Assembly: GCA_964371655.1 (NCBI GenBank)
Contig: CAYJOD010000014.1
Span: 41,012 to 105,011 of the forward strand
DNA from: CAZGSN01 sp964371655
Lineage (GTDB): Bacteria; Desulfobacterota; Binatia; HRBIN30
Length of the DNA: 64,000 bases
Direction: 5' to 3'
Part shown: one piece after another, positions 16,491 through 23,412 of the stretch
Layout of the letters: every line of letters starts with the position of its first letter
Position numbering within the stretch: the stretch's first letter is position 1
The notes under the pieces: generated by a model
What the model was told of the DNA's origin: nothing
Databases searched by the model: none
What the model saw: only the letters and a program-made list of their open reading frames with translations
Program-made: the position numbers and the translations under genes

Positions 16491-16958
16491 CTACTCTGGG
16501 AGGTACAGCGGGTCGAAGATCTCCTCGGCAGAAAACGGGCAATTAGCGGGAAAGCTCTCCGGCGGCAGCCCGGTCTCCAGCATCGCTCGCTCGATGACGC
16601 GAGGATAGATCCTATCAACTTCGCGCCGCGCGCGTGGGCGCAAGCTCGGGCTTTGCTCCAGAACACCCTCGATTTCTGCCCGTTGCGTGCCGATGCTCGC
16701 GCGCCAGGAGCGCGAACGCTTGCGGCGCTGCAACTGCCACTTCAGTAAATGAATCAAAAGGACCTGCAAACGGCTGCTGACCTCGCGGAAGTCCCGTTTC
16801 CCGAGGTCCTCGATCTCCTCAGCGGCGTGTTCACTGTCCATCTCGCGGAAACGGCCGCGGCGTAGGAGATCCGCCGTCCGTTGGGTCCACTCGAAAAAGT
16901 CCACGTCGTAGAGATCGCGATCTGGCACCGATCGCACTGCGGTGGCGGAAGCCTTCAT
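16491..16958 (-). CDS. DUF29 family protein
   Basis: A 155-residue soluble protein starting at the ATG at 16958 (MKASATAVRSVPDRDLYDVD). DUF29 hallmarks are DFFEWTQRTADLLRRGRF near residue 20, the acidic AAEEIEDLGKRDFREVSSRLQ helix, HLLKWQLQRRKRSRSW, and a C-terminal PFSAEEIFDPLYLPE. Members are common in cyanobacteria and other bacteria and have no assigned biochemical role. No operon partner is near. Confidence 0.85.
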   Translation of the reverse strand: MKASATAVRSVPDRDLYDVDFFEWTQRTADLLRRGRFREMDSEHAAEEIEDLGKRDFREVSSRLQVLLIHLLKWQLQRRKRSRSWRASIGTQRAEIEGVLEQSPSLRPRARREVDRIYPRVIERAMLETGLPPESFPANCPFSAEEIFDPLYLPE

Positions 16959-17242
16959 GGAACGGATACTACGTCCCCACGAAGGCTGCCGCAACGAATC
17001 CACGGCCACCGGTAACGTCGAGATTGAACGCCCATACCCGCCACTCGCCGTCGGCGGCGACGTGGTAGTGTCGGCCGATATCAAAGGGACGGCGTTGGAG
17101 ATCGTCGCGAGCAAATTGCCGAGGCACCGCGGCCCGCGCTTGGATGACGTGGAAACCCGGAAACAGAACACCGGGAAATGGCAACCCGTCAATTTGCCGG
17201 TATTCCGGGAGTGGGTCAGCTTAATCCCGAACAACTCAGTTG

Positions 17243-17407
17243 GAACCACGGATGGACGCGGATGAACGCGGATGAACGCGGATAAGACCAACCAGACACC
17301 GGACATGCTGCGATTCCGGCCATCAACGCGCCCGGACAAAATCGATATGCTTCGAAACCAAGTGTTTCCCTTTCAAATCCGTGTCCATCCGTGTTCATCC
17401 GCGGTTC
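17243..17407. repeat. Inverted repeat of GGATGAACGC units
   Basis: The left arm (17243-17285) is aaccacggatggacgcggatgaacgcggatgaacgcgg; the right arm (17377-17407) carries ccgtgtccatccgtgttcatccgcggttc, its near reverse complement. The whole 16959-17529 gap contains only this repeat and no credible gene. Confidence 0.75.
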
Positions 17408-17529
17408 GACTTGAGGTTTTCAGGCTAATATCTTCCCGACCTAAGCGATCTTGCGACCAACCTTCTCGTGCGGCTGGCGCGTTTCCATCGGGTCACGTGG
17501 CCCCCTTTCTGCGGACCTCCGCCATGGCT

Positions 17530-17964
17530 TCAACTCGGAGCCTGTCGTGCGAGTATGGCTCGTGCGCGTTCAATCAGAAATGCGGCGACGACGCCCGCTG
17601 CGCAAGCCGGAATCAAGGGGATCAATACTGTCGGTACTACGAGGAGGAAGAACGGAGCGGCCCCGTGAATACCCGTCGTACCGGGCATCACCATCAGCCT
17701 ACAGGCAAGACCGAAAAGAAAAAGCATCGGTTGCACCAGGAAGTGCTTGCGACAGATTAGTGGAGGAAGAAATCCTGACAATGAAAGGCTGATCAGGCCG
17801 TTGAAGACGAATGGGCGGATCCCTGGGACGGCATACGCCTCAGGGATCAGGCGGGCGAGAAAGAAACTAACGACGCCCTCTTCGTACGGGAAAGTGGAGC
17901 CCAGATACGAGAACGTCGCGCCCGAGACGAAGGAGAAAATGCATGCGATGTGAAACCTGCTCAT
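17530..17964 (-). CDS. Hypothetical small membrane protein
   Basis: A 144-residue hydrophobic protein with about four transmembrane segments: IACIFSFVSGATFSYLG, VFNGLISLSLSGFLPPL, LVQPMLFLFGLACRL and APFFLLVVPTVLIPLIPACA. The hydrophobic pattern and the LPPLICRKHF loop look like a real membrane protein, not a shadow frame. It begins at the ATG at 17964 without a strong Shine-Dalgarno. I do not recognise the family. Its neighbours (DUF29 and an alkyltransferase, both minus strand) are separated from it by repeats. Confidence 0.6.
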   Translation of the reverse strand: MSRFHIACIFSFVSGATFSYLGSTFPYEEGVVSFFLARLIPEAYAVPGIRPFVFNGLISLSLSGFLPPLICRKHFLVQPMLFLFGLACRLMVMPGTTGIHGAAPFFLLVVPTVLIPLIPACAAGVVAAFLIERARAILARQAPS

Positions 17965-18116
17965 CGAAAAGGAACTATCGTACGCGTGCCGCGCTGATGC
18001 ACGACTGTGGGAGCGGCCTCAGAAGTCACACTGACCCACTACGGTGCTCCGTCTCCAGCATTCGGTTTCCCGCTTTCCATTTCTTCCTGTTCAGTGCGGC
18101 TCTGCGGGCTTGGCGA

Positions 18117-18665
18117 TTAGGCGAGAAGAACTCCCTCGTGGCGTAGAAGCCACACTTTCCGCGCCAGACCGCCGCCGAAGCCGGCCATGGCGCCGTCGCT
18201 GGCGATGACGCGGTGGCAAGGGATGATGATCGGAATCGGATTGGCGCCGACGGCGGCACCGACGGCACGGGCGCGATTGAAGTTGCCGAGCTCCAGCGCC
18301 AGGTCTCCATAGGTGCGCGTCTCGCCGAACCCGATCGCTGCGATCAGGGCCCAGACGCGCTGCTGGAAGTCGGTGCCGGCGGGCGCAACCAGAACGTCGA
18401 AGTGTCGTCGCGTCCCCTGGAAATACTCGTCCAATTCGCCGAGAGCTTGTTCGAGCGCGGGGGTTTTCTTCTTCTGCAAAAGATGTCCACTCAGCCAATC
18501 GGCGAACGGCGGTGCCAGCGAGCGCTGGTTCGGGAGCTGCAGATAGAGGATGCGATCCACCGAGGCGGCGACTTGGATTCGCCCGATCGGGGTTCGCATG
18601 GCCGCATAGGCAATGCGAATCGGGGGCGCGAGATTGGCGGCGGCGGAGCGCTCTTCGTCGCGCAT
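18117..18665 (-). CDS. ogt: Methylated-DNA-[protein]-cysteine S-methyltransferase
   Basis: A 182-residue O6-alkylguanine-DNA alkyltransferase that transfers the alkyl group to its own cysteine in a single-turnover repair reaction. The active-site motif IPCHRVI is present (C150), preceded by the FQQRVWALIAAIGFGETRTYG recognition helix and the asparagine-containing VGAAVGANP. The N-terminal domain (MRTPIGRIQVAASV) matches Ogt in length. Starts at residue 1 or at MRTPIGR (residue 23) are both possible; the latter is closer to family starts. Single gene. Confidence 0.92.
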   Translation of the reverse strand: MRDEERSAAANLAPPIRIAYAAMRTPIGRIQVAASVDRILYLQLPNQRSLAPPFADWLSGHLLQKKKTPALEQALGELDEYFQGTRRHFDVLVAPAGTDFQQRVWALIAAIGFGETRTYGDLALELGNFNRARAVGAAVGANPIPIIIPCHRVIASDGAMAGFGGGLARKVWLLRHEGVLLA

Positions 18666-18792
18666 ATGTGGGGTTCAACCACAGGCGCAGCGCGATGCCA
18701 AGCAGCGCTGCCAATTGAGCCCGCCAGCCGCGGTTGGTACCAGGCGCGGTTGCGGCCCGCCTCAACGAAGAGCCCTTCCTCCCTCTCCCTCT

Positions 18793-18923
18793 GAGACTGT
18801 CGATTTTCTCCGGCACGGCGGTTGCGCGAGTTTCATGCCGCCTGGTAGGGCCGGCTGTGCCGGCCGTATTTTCCACCCGACCGGCCGGTACAACCGGCCC
18901 TACGCGACTTTATCGACAGTCTC
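18793..18923. repeat. MITE-like palindromic element with GAGACTGTCGA ends
   Basis: Terminal inverted repeats GAGACTGTCGA (18793-18803) and TCGACAGTCTC (18913-18923) bracket an inner hairpin GTAGGGCCGG...CCGGCCCTAC (18845-18903), itself containing CCGGCTGTGCCGG and CCGGCCGGTACAACCGG. The size (131 bp) and nesting suggest a non-autonomous mobile palindrome. It fills the gap between ogt and bfr, where no gene is seen. Confidence 0.65.
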
Positions 18924-19021
18924 CTCTGGGAGAGCCGGGGTGACGGCGACTGGAATTCTCGAGGCAGCATTCTCATCGCGAACGTACGACTCATTACACT
19001 CGCGGCCTCTTAGAGAAGTCG

Positions 19022-19492
19022 CTAGTCGCGGATCTGCTGAGCGAGGTAGTTCTGTTCACCGACTTGCTTGACGAGCTCGAGCTGAGCTTCGAGCCAATCG
19101 ATGTGTTCCTCTTCGCTGCAAAGGATCTTTTCGAACAGCTCGCGTGAGCCGTTGTCGGCTACCTCGACGGCGGCGGCGATCGCCTTGTTCAGTTTATCGA
19201 CCGCGTCGACCTCAAGCGCAAGATCGAGCTTGAGCTGTTCGACAACCGATTCTCCTACCCTGACCTTGTTCATCCGCTGCATATTGGGCACGCCTTCCAG
19301 GTAGAGAACGCGCTCGATGAGCTCGTCGGCATGCTTCATCTCGCCGATCGCTTCCTTGTGGTTGGTTTCTGCCAAGCGTTTGTAGCCCCAATTCTGGCAC
19401 ATCTTGGCGTGGACGAAGTACTGGTTCACCGCGGTAAGCTCGCCGGTGAGGATGTCGTTGAGTGCCGTAATGATCTTCGCGTTGCCCTTCAT
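19022..19492 (-). CDS. bfr: Bacterioferritin
   Basis: A 156-residue ferritin-like protein, the standard Bfr length, that stores iron as ferric mineral in a 24-mer with haem at the subunit interface. It starts at the ATG at 19492 (MKGNAKIITALNDILTGEL) behind a strong GGAGGG. Ferroxidase ligands fit E18 (GELTAVNQYF), E51 and H54 (KHADELIERVL, register by family), E94 and the EEEHIDWLE cluster; the haem-ligand methionine lies in the same EMKHADE region. It is the last gene of the minus-strand iron locus, 35 bp downstream of bfd. Confidence 0.95.
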   Translation of the reverse strand: MKGNAKIITALNDILTGELTAVNQYFVHAKMCQNWGYKRLAETNHKEAIGEMKHADELIERVLYLEGVPNMQRMNKVRVGESVVEQLKLDLALEVDAVDKLNKAIAAAVEVADNGSRELFEKILCSEEEHIDWLEAQLELVKQVGEQNYLAQQIRD

Positions 19493-19527
19493 CGTTCCCT
19501 CCTCTGTCGCCCTCGTACCAGTTGCCG

Positions 19528-19740
19528 TCAGGCTTCGGCAAGTGCGGGTTTTCCCGCATTCCTGCGGCCGCGCGGACGAGCAGCGGCCGCCCCGAGCAGG
19601 GTGGCGATCTCGTCGCGGCAAGGTGCGCAACAACGACCGGCGCCGCACAGGCGGGTAATCTCCCCAACCGACGACGCGCCCGCATCGATGAGATCAAGGA
19701 TCGTGCGATCGGAAGCACTCACGCAGTGACAAACAATCAT
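19528..19740 (-). CDS. bfd: Bacterioferritin-associated ferredoxin
   Basis: A 70-residue [2Fe-2S] protein. The start at 19740 gives MIVCHCVSASDRTILDLI behind GGAGG. The Bfd cluster motif is CxC (CHC) at the N-terminus with CCAPC about 30 residues later, the expected helix-turn-helix cluster arrangement. Bfd binds bacterioferritin and supplies electrons to release stored iron. The C-terminal ~18 residues are Arg/Ala-rich and extend past the fold. It lies directly upstream of bfr, as in many proteobacteria. Confidence 0.93.
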   Translation of the reverse strand: MIVCHCVSASDRTILDLIDAGASSVGEITRLCGAGRCCAPCRDEIATLLGAAAARPRGRRNAGKPALAEA

Positions 19741-19759
19741 TGGTAACCTCCGTAGGAAG

Positions 19760-20761
19760 TCATTTTTCGCGAGTCGGCACATCGCCCACTCGATGGACGC
19801 GCCGCAGGTCATTCTCTTGAAGGAGGAGAGAAAAGCCATCCGTCGTGGTGATGCTTCCGCCTTCGTCAATCAACGCTTCGATCCCGTGGCGTCGTGCGCC
19901 CGGCAGGCCGTCCTTTCCACTCACGATAAGTGCGGTCGACCAGGCATCGGCCCGCGCTGCTGAAGCCGTGAGCACGCTGACCAGGCGACCCGCTGCGACC
20001 GGGACACCGGTCTTGGGGTCGATGATCGGTCCGGCTGAATCACCGGGCCCACTCGATCGGGAGGTCGACAGCGATTGGTCACGAAGCGCGATTGTCCCGA
20101 GGATAACCCCCGCCTCTTCGCCGGCCACGACTACCGGCCAACCGGCATCGGTATCGGGAGGATGTCCGATTGCGGTTTGGCTCGATCCGCCGAAGTCGAG
20201 AAACGCCGCACTCACTCGCTGCGCACGCAGCCAGCGCTCGATCGCCTCGAGGGCAATCCCTTTGCCGATGCCACCGGGATCGAGAGCCGTAGCGGGTGCT
20301 AGTCGCGCTTGCCGACCCTGCAAACGAAGCGCTGCGGGCGTGTGGACCACGGGTTTCGCCACGGCGGAGCCATCCAGCGATGGCGGCGCCTGAAAGTAGC
20401 TTACTTGCGCCGCGACGCCGGGATCGAAGGCACCCTCGGTCTCTTCATACATGCGCAGCATCAGTGCCAGCGCCGTGGCGAGGTCACTGCTGACCGCGAC
20501 GGTTCGACCCGATGCGTGGTTGAGCTTTGCGAGCTCGCCTCGCGCGCGCCAGGTGGTAAGCACGTCGTCCCAGTGCCGCGCCCGTCTGATCGCCGTCTCG
20601 GCGAGGTAGCGAGCCCGCTCGCGAGTTGGAGCAACGACGGTTACCTGCAGAATGGTACCCATGACCGGCTGTCCGGTGCGATACTCTGCGGCCACGGCCA
20701 AGCTGCTCCAAGAGAGGAGCATGACCAAGGCCAGCCGAGATACGGAACAGCGTCGGGACAT
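19760..20761 (-). CDS. apbE: FAD:protein FMN transferase (ApbE)
   Basis: A 333-residue exported flavin transferase with signal peptide (MSRRCSVSRLALVMLLSWSS, cleavage after AVAA). ApbE motifs are PVMGTILQVTV, FDPGVAAQVSYF, ALDPGGIGKGIALEAIERWL, FLDFGGSSQTAIG and the Mg-binding ADAWSTAL. It moves FMN from FAD onto a Thr or Ser of partner proteins in the periplasm. The probable acceptor, an FMN-binding-domain protein, is encoded two genes upstream at 21300-21851, so enzyme and substrate are in one operon. It starts 11 bp after the membrane protein gene. Confidence 0.92.
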   Translation of the reverse strand: MSRRCSVSRLALVMLLSWSSLAVAAEYRTGQPVMGTILQVTVVAPTRERARYLAETAIRRARHWDDVLTTWRARGELAKLNHASGRTVAVSSDLATALALMLRMYEETEGAFDPGVAAQVSYFQAPPSLDGSAVAKPVVHTPAALRLQGRQARLAPATALDPGGIGKGIALEAIERWLRAQRVSAAFLDFGGSSQTAIGHPPDTDAGWPVVVAGEEAGVILGTIALRDQSLSTSRSSGPGDSAGPIIDPKTGVPVAAGRLVSVLTASAARADAWSTALIVSGKDGLPGARRHGIEALIDEGGSITTTDGFSLLLQENDLRRVHRVGDVPTREK

Positions 20762-20771
20762 GCGCGGCAGC

Positions 20772-21296
20772 TCACTCCGGTGGCGGCACTCGCCGCGGCG
20801 GATCTTGGGCGTAGGAGTTGGGAGCTTCCGTTAGCAACGCCCACGCAACGATCACCATCAGGTAAAGCACGGTCGCTTGCAGCAGAAGGAAGCAGCCGAT
20901 CTTCAGATACGCGAACGACGGAGAGACAAAGCGCACGCCCCAACCGCTCAACTCACCGACGACGCCGCTTCCGAAAGCGAGAGCAATCCCCCACGCCTTG
21001 GTGCGCATCGATATTGGGACGAACAAGGTCAGATGCGTCAGGGTCATCAACAGCATCCCCATGGCGAAGCTGTGGAAGTGCAGCGTCTCCAACATCCCCT
21101 GCACAGTTCGCGGCTGCAGGAAGCGCTCTTCGTTACCCAGGAAGTAGTCCACCACGGAGCTGGGGGTGAGGCTCATGCGCCCAAAATAAAGGCCCGCATT
21201 CGTGATCCACAGGATGAGGGTGTACAGGAGGAAGCACGAAACGATCACGTTCAGCAGACGATTGCGCGTCCACTCACCGGTAACAACAAAGCGCAC
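20772..21296 (-). CDS. Small four-helix membrane protein of the iron locus
   Basis: A 174-residue protein from a GTG start at 21296, 3 bp after the FMN-binding gene. Four transmembrane segments are evident: LLNVIVSCFLLYTLILWITN, FAMGMLLMTLTHLTLFVPI, AWGIALAFGSGVVGELSG and LLLQATVLYLMVIVAWALL. Histidines in LHFHSF and THLTLF sit at or inside helix 2 and could bind haem or metal; this is inference. Placement between an FMN-binding protein and ApbE suggests it carries electrons across the membrane or anchors the flavoprotein. I do not recognise the family. Confidence 0.75.
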   Translation of the reverse strand: MRFVVTGEWTRNRLLNVIVSCFLLYTLILWITNAGLYFGRMSLTPSSVVDYFLGNEERFLQPRTVQGMLETLHFHSFAMGMLLMTLTHLTLFVPISMRTKAWGIALAFGSGVVGELSGWGVRFVSPSFAYLKIGCFLLLQATVLYLMVIVAWALLTEAPNSYAQDPPRRVPPPE

Positions 21297-21299
21297 GCT

Positions 21300-21851
21300 C
21301 TACTTCTCCTTCACGAGCACGTTGAAGATCGCCAAGGCGCGTCGAATCCCACCGGCGACGGCGCGCGAGCTCAGGGTCGACCCGGTGATCGCGGAGATCC
21401 CGCGGCCGATATTCAGGTCGTCGTCGATGCCCTTGGCGTCAAACTGCCGCAACCAGCGCTCGCTCGGCAGATACTCCAAGGGTTCGTAGAAGGCCAGAAC
21501 ATGCGTCGCGGTGATTTGTCCCGCGGGACTGATGACGATGAGGAACGTTTCCGGCAAGGTCCGCACCACGTGAGTATCGAGCACCGCGTACCCGGTGCAT
21601 ACACCATTCTTCCAGCCCACGTAGACGGTAAGCAAATTGCCATCGACCGGCGCCTTGGCGCGGTGTTCGATCTCGGAGTGTTGCTCGGGCGTAAGGAAGA
21701 AGTCGCGTGCTTCGACACGATCGGTCTCCGGAAACGCTAGGGCCAGGGCTTCGTCACGCGCGTGGAACACCTTGGCCGACGCTGCCCCGGCCGCGCCCGC
21801 GATGGTGCACGCGAGCACCAAGACCCAAGCCGTGATCCGCTGTACGTTCAT
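21300..21851 (-). CDS. Secreted FMN-binding domain protein, probable ApbE substrate
   Basis: A 183-residue exported protein starting at the ATG at 21851 with signal peptide MNVQRITAWVLVLACTIAGA. The remainder is an FMN_bind domain: YVGWKNGVCTGYAVLDTHVV, FLIVISPAGQITATHVLAFY and, near the C-terminus, ISAITGSTLSSRAVAGGIRR. The TGSTLSS segment corresponds to the (S/T)GAT-x-(S/T) flavinylation site, with Ala replaced by Ser, so covalent FMN attachment is expected but should be tested. It probably works as a periplasmic one- or two-electron relay. It begins 7 bp after the porin gene ends. Confidence 0.85.
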   Translation of the reverse strand: MNVQRITAWVLVLACTIAGAAGAASAKVFHARDEALALAFPETDRVEARDFFLTPEQHSEIEHRAKAPVDGNLLTVYVGWKNGVCTGYAVLDTHVVRTLPETFLIVISPAGQITATHVLAFYEPLEYLPSERWLRQFDAKGIDDDLNIGRGISAITGSTLSSRAVAGGIRRALAIFNVLVKEK

Positions 21852-21858
21852 TTCTCTC

Positions 21859-23325
21859 CTAGAAGACGAACCCGAAGCCGAGCCGCAGCTCGTCGGGTCG
21901 GTTGCCACTCTTTGCGTCCAAGATGCGATAGTCGGCCTTGATGGCAACCTGCGCAATCGGTTTGTAGGTGAGCCCGAGCTCATAGTCATCGCGATCCTGA
22001 GTTCGATCAGGGGCAAAACCCTCGGGCACGGAGTTCTGGGTGTCGATACGTGAATAGCGCACCCACGGCGCCAGATACTGGGTGGTATCCTCGACCAGCA
22101 GCGGCAGGATGTCGTAGGCCGCCTCCAGATACCAACCCAGCATGGTGTTGGCGATCGGGCGTCCATCTGTGCCGCTGGCCGCATCGGTGATCTCGGTGTC
22201 ACGACTGAGTTGTGTGGTGTCGCTGATGTCGATCAAGGCGAACAGCGCGCGCGTCTCAAGGCCATAGGCGCGGTATTGCGCGTGCGCCTCGTAGATCTTG
22301 GTGAAGACGCTTTTCTTCAGCAGGCCGATGGCCGGGTCGGTGCTCCCGTACGCAAGGTTCTGCCCGCTATCGCCGAGATACACCGAGCCGCCGAGGAGAC
22401 TCGACGGTGCGAACGCATAGTCGAGGCGTGCGACCCAGGCCCAGTCCTCCGCTCTCTCGGTGTTGCCACCCTGGCGTGCGGAACGAATGTCGCTGTTGCG
22501 GAACCCCTTGGCGTTAAGGCCGGTCAGGGCGAAGGTTCGGTACTGTAATCCAGGCAACACCTCACCGAAGAGGCCGACGCCGTTGGCGCTCCAGGTCGCG
22601 GGCAGCACGTCGTGTTCGACTTCGGGGCGCACGTTGCCATGGTAGAATGGCGGTTCATGAATCTCGTTGAGGAAACCCATCGGCACCAGCACCAGGCCGG
22701 CGCGGACGTTGACCTTCGGGTGCAGCAAGAAATCCAGGTAGGCGAACTCCACCGAAACGGCCCCCGATTCCGAGCTCACCGTACTTTCGGTGCTGGCGTG
22801 CTCGAACTCCGTCTCCGTATTCAGAACGATCCAGTCGTTGAACTTGTAGCCGGTGTAGATAACGAAGCGCAGGAAATCGAACTCGTCGCGCGCGCCGTTG
22901 GCATCTTTCGTTACCTTACGGAAATTGGTCTCGCCGTAGCCGCCGATCGAGAGGCCGCGCTCGATCCCATACACCCTGGCTGCGGCGGGCCCGACGCCGT
23001 ATTGACCCTTCAGCTCAGTCGTCTCCGGTAGAGTCAGCGCTTCTCGTAGACGGCGCACCTCGTCAGCGAGGATTCCCTGGCGGCGGTCGACTTCGTCGAC
23101 GCGCTTTTGTCCCGTGCCCGACGAATCTGTGGTTGCATCCATCTTTTTCAACTGGTCTGAAAGCTCTTGCTGCTTGCGCTCCAGCTCATCAAGGCGCCGC
23201 CGCGTGCTGGCATCATCTCCCCGAGCCGGGGCCACCGCCAGGGCCACGATGGCGCCCATCAGCAAGCGCTTCACCCAGGTCGTCGCGTTGGGCGACCGCT
23301 GCCCTCCCATGCACGTGAACATCAT
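21859..23325 (-). CDS. Outer-membrane porin with N-terminal coiled coil
   Basis: A 488-residue exported protein. The start at 23325 is chosen for its GGGAGG and signal peptide (VKRLLMGAIVALAVAPARGD). Residues about 40-95 form a coiled coil (RRLDELERKQQELSDQLKKM) as in porins anchored to peptidoglycan. The remainder is a beta-barrel with alternating strands and aromatic girdles, beginning GLSIGGYGETNFRKV, and ending in F-G-F-V-F with a terminal Phe typical of outer-membrane proteins. It resembles phosphate-selective or OprP-like porins. In this operon it may pass iron chelates; substrate is inferred from context only. Confidence 0.82.
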   Translation of the reverse strand: MMFTCMGGQRSPNATTWVKRLLMGAIVALAVAPARGDDASTRRRLDELERKQQELSDQLKKMDATTDSSGTGQKRVDEVDRRQGILADEVRRLREALTLPETTELKGQYGVGPAAARVYGIERGLSIGGYGETNFRKVTKDANGARDEFDFLRFVIYTGYKFNDWIVLNTETEFEHASTESTVSSESGAVSVEFAYLDFLLHPKVNVRAGLVLVPMGFLNEIHEPPFYHGNVRPEVEHDVLPATWSANGVGLFGEVLPGLQYRTFALTGLNAKGFRNSDIRSARQGGNTERAEDWAWVARLDYAFAPSSLLGGSVYLGDSGQNLAYGSTDPAIGLLKKSVFTKIYEAHAQYRAYGLETRALFALIDISDTTQLSRDTEITDAASGTDGRPIANTMLGWYLEAAYDILPLLVEDTTQYLAPWVRYSRIDTQNSVPEGFAPDRTQDRDDYELGLTYKPIAQVAIKADYRILDAKSGNRPDELRLGFGFVF

Positions 23326-23412
23326 CTCTGCCTCCCTTGTCGTGTTGGAATGCGGGCTCCGCCATCCAACGCCCGCGAACCTCATGTGTTTGGTTTGCCG
23401 ATACCGTGTGAC

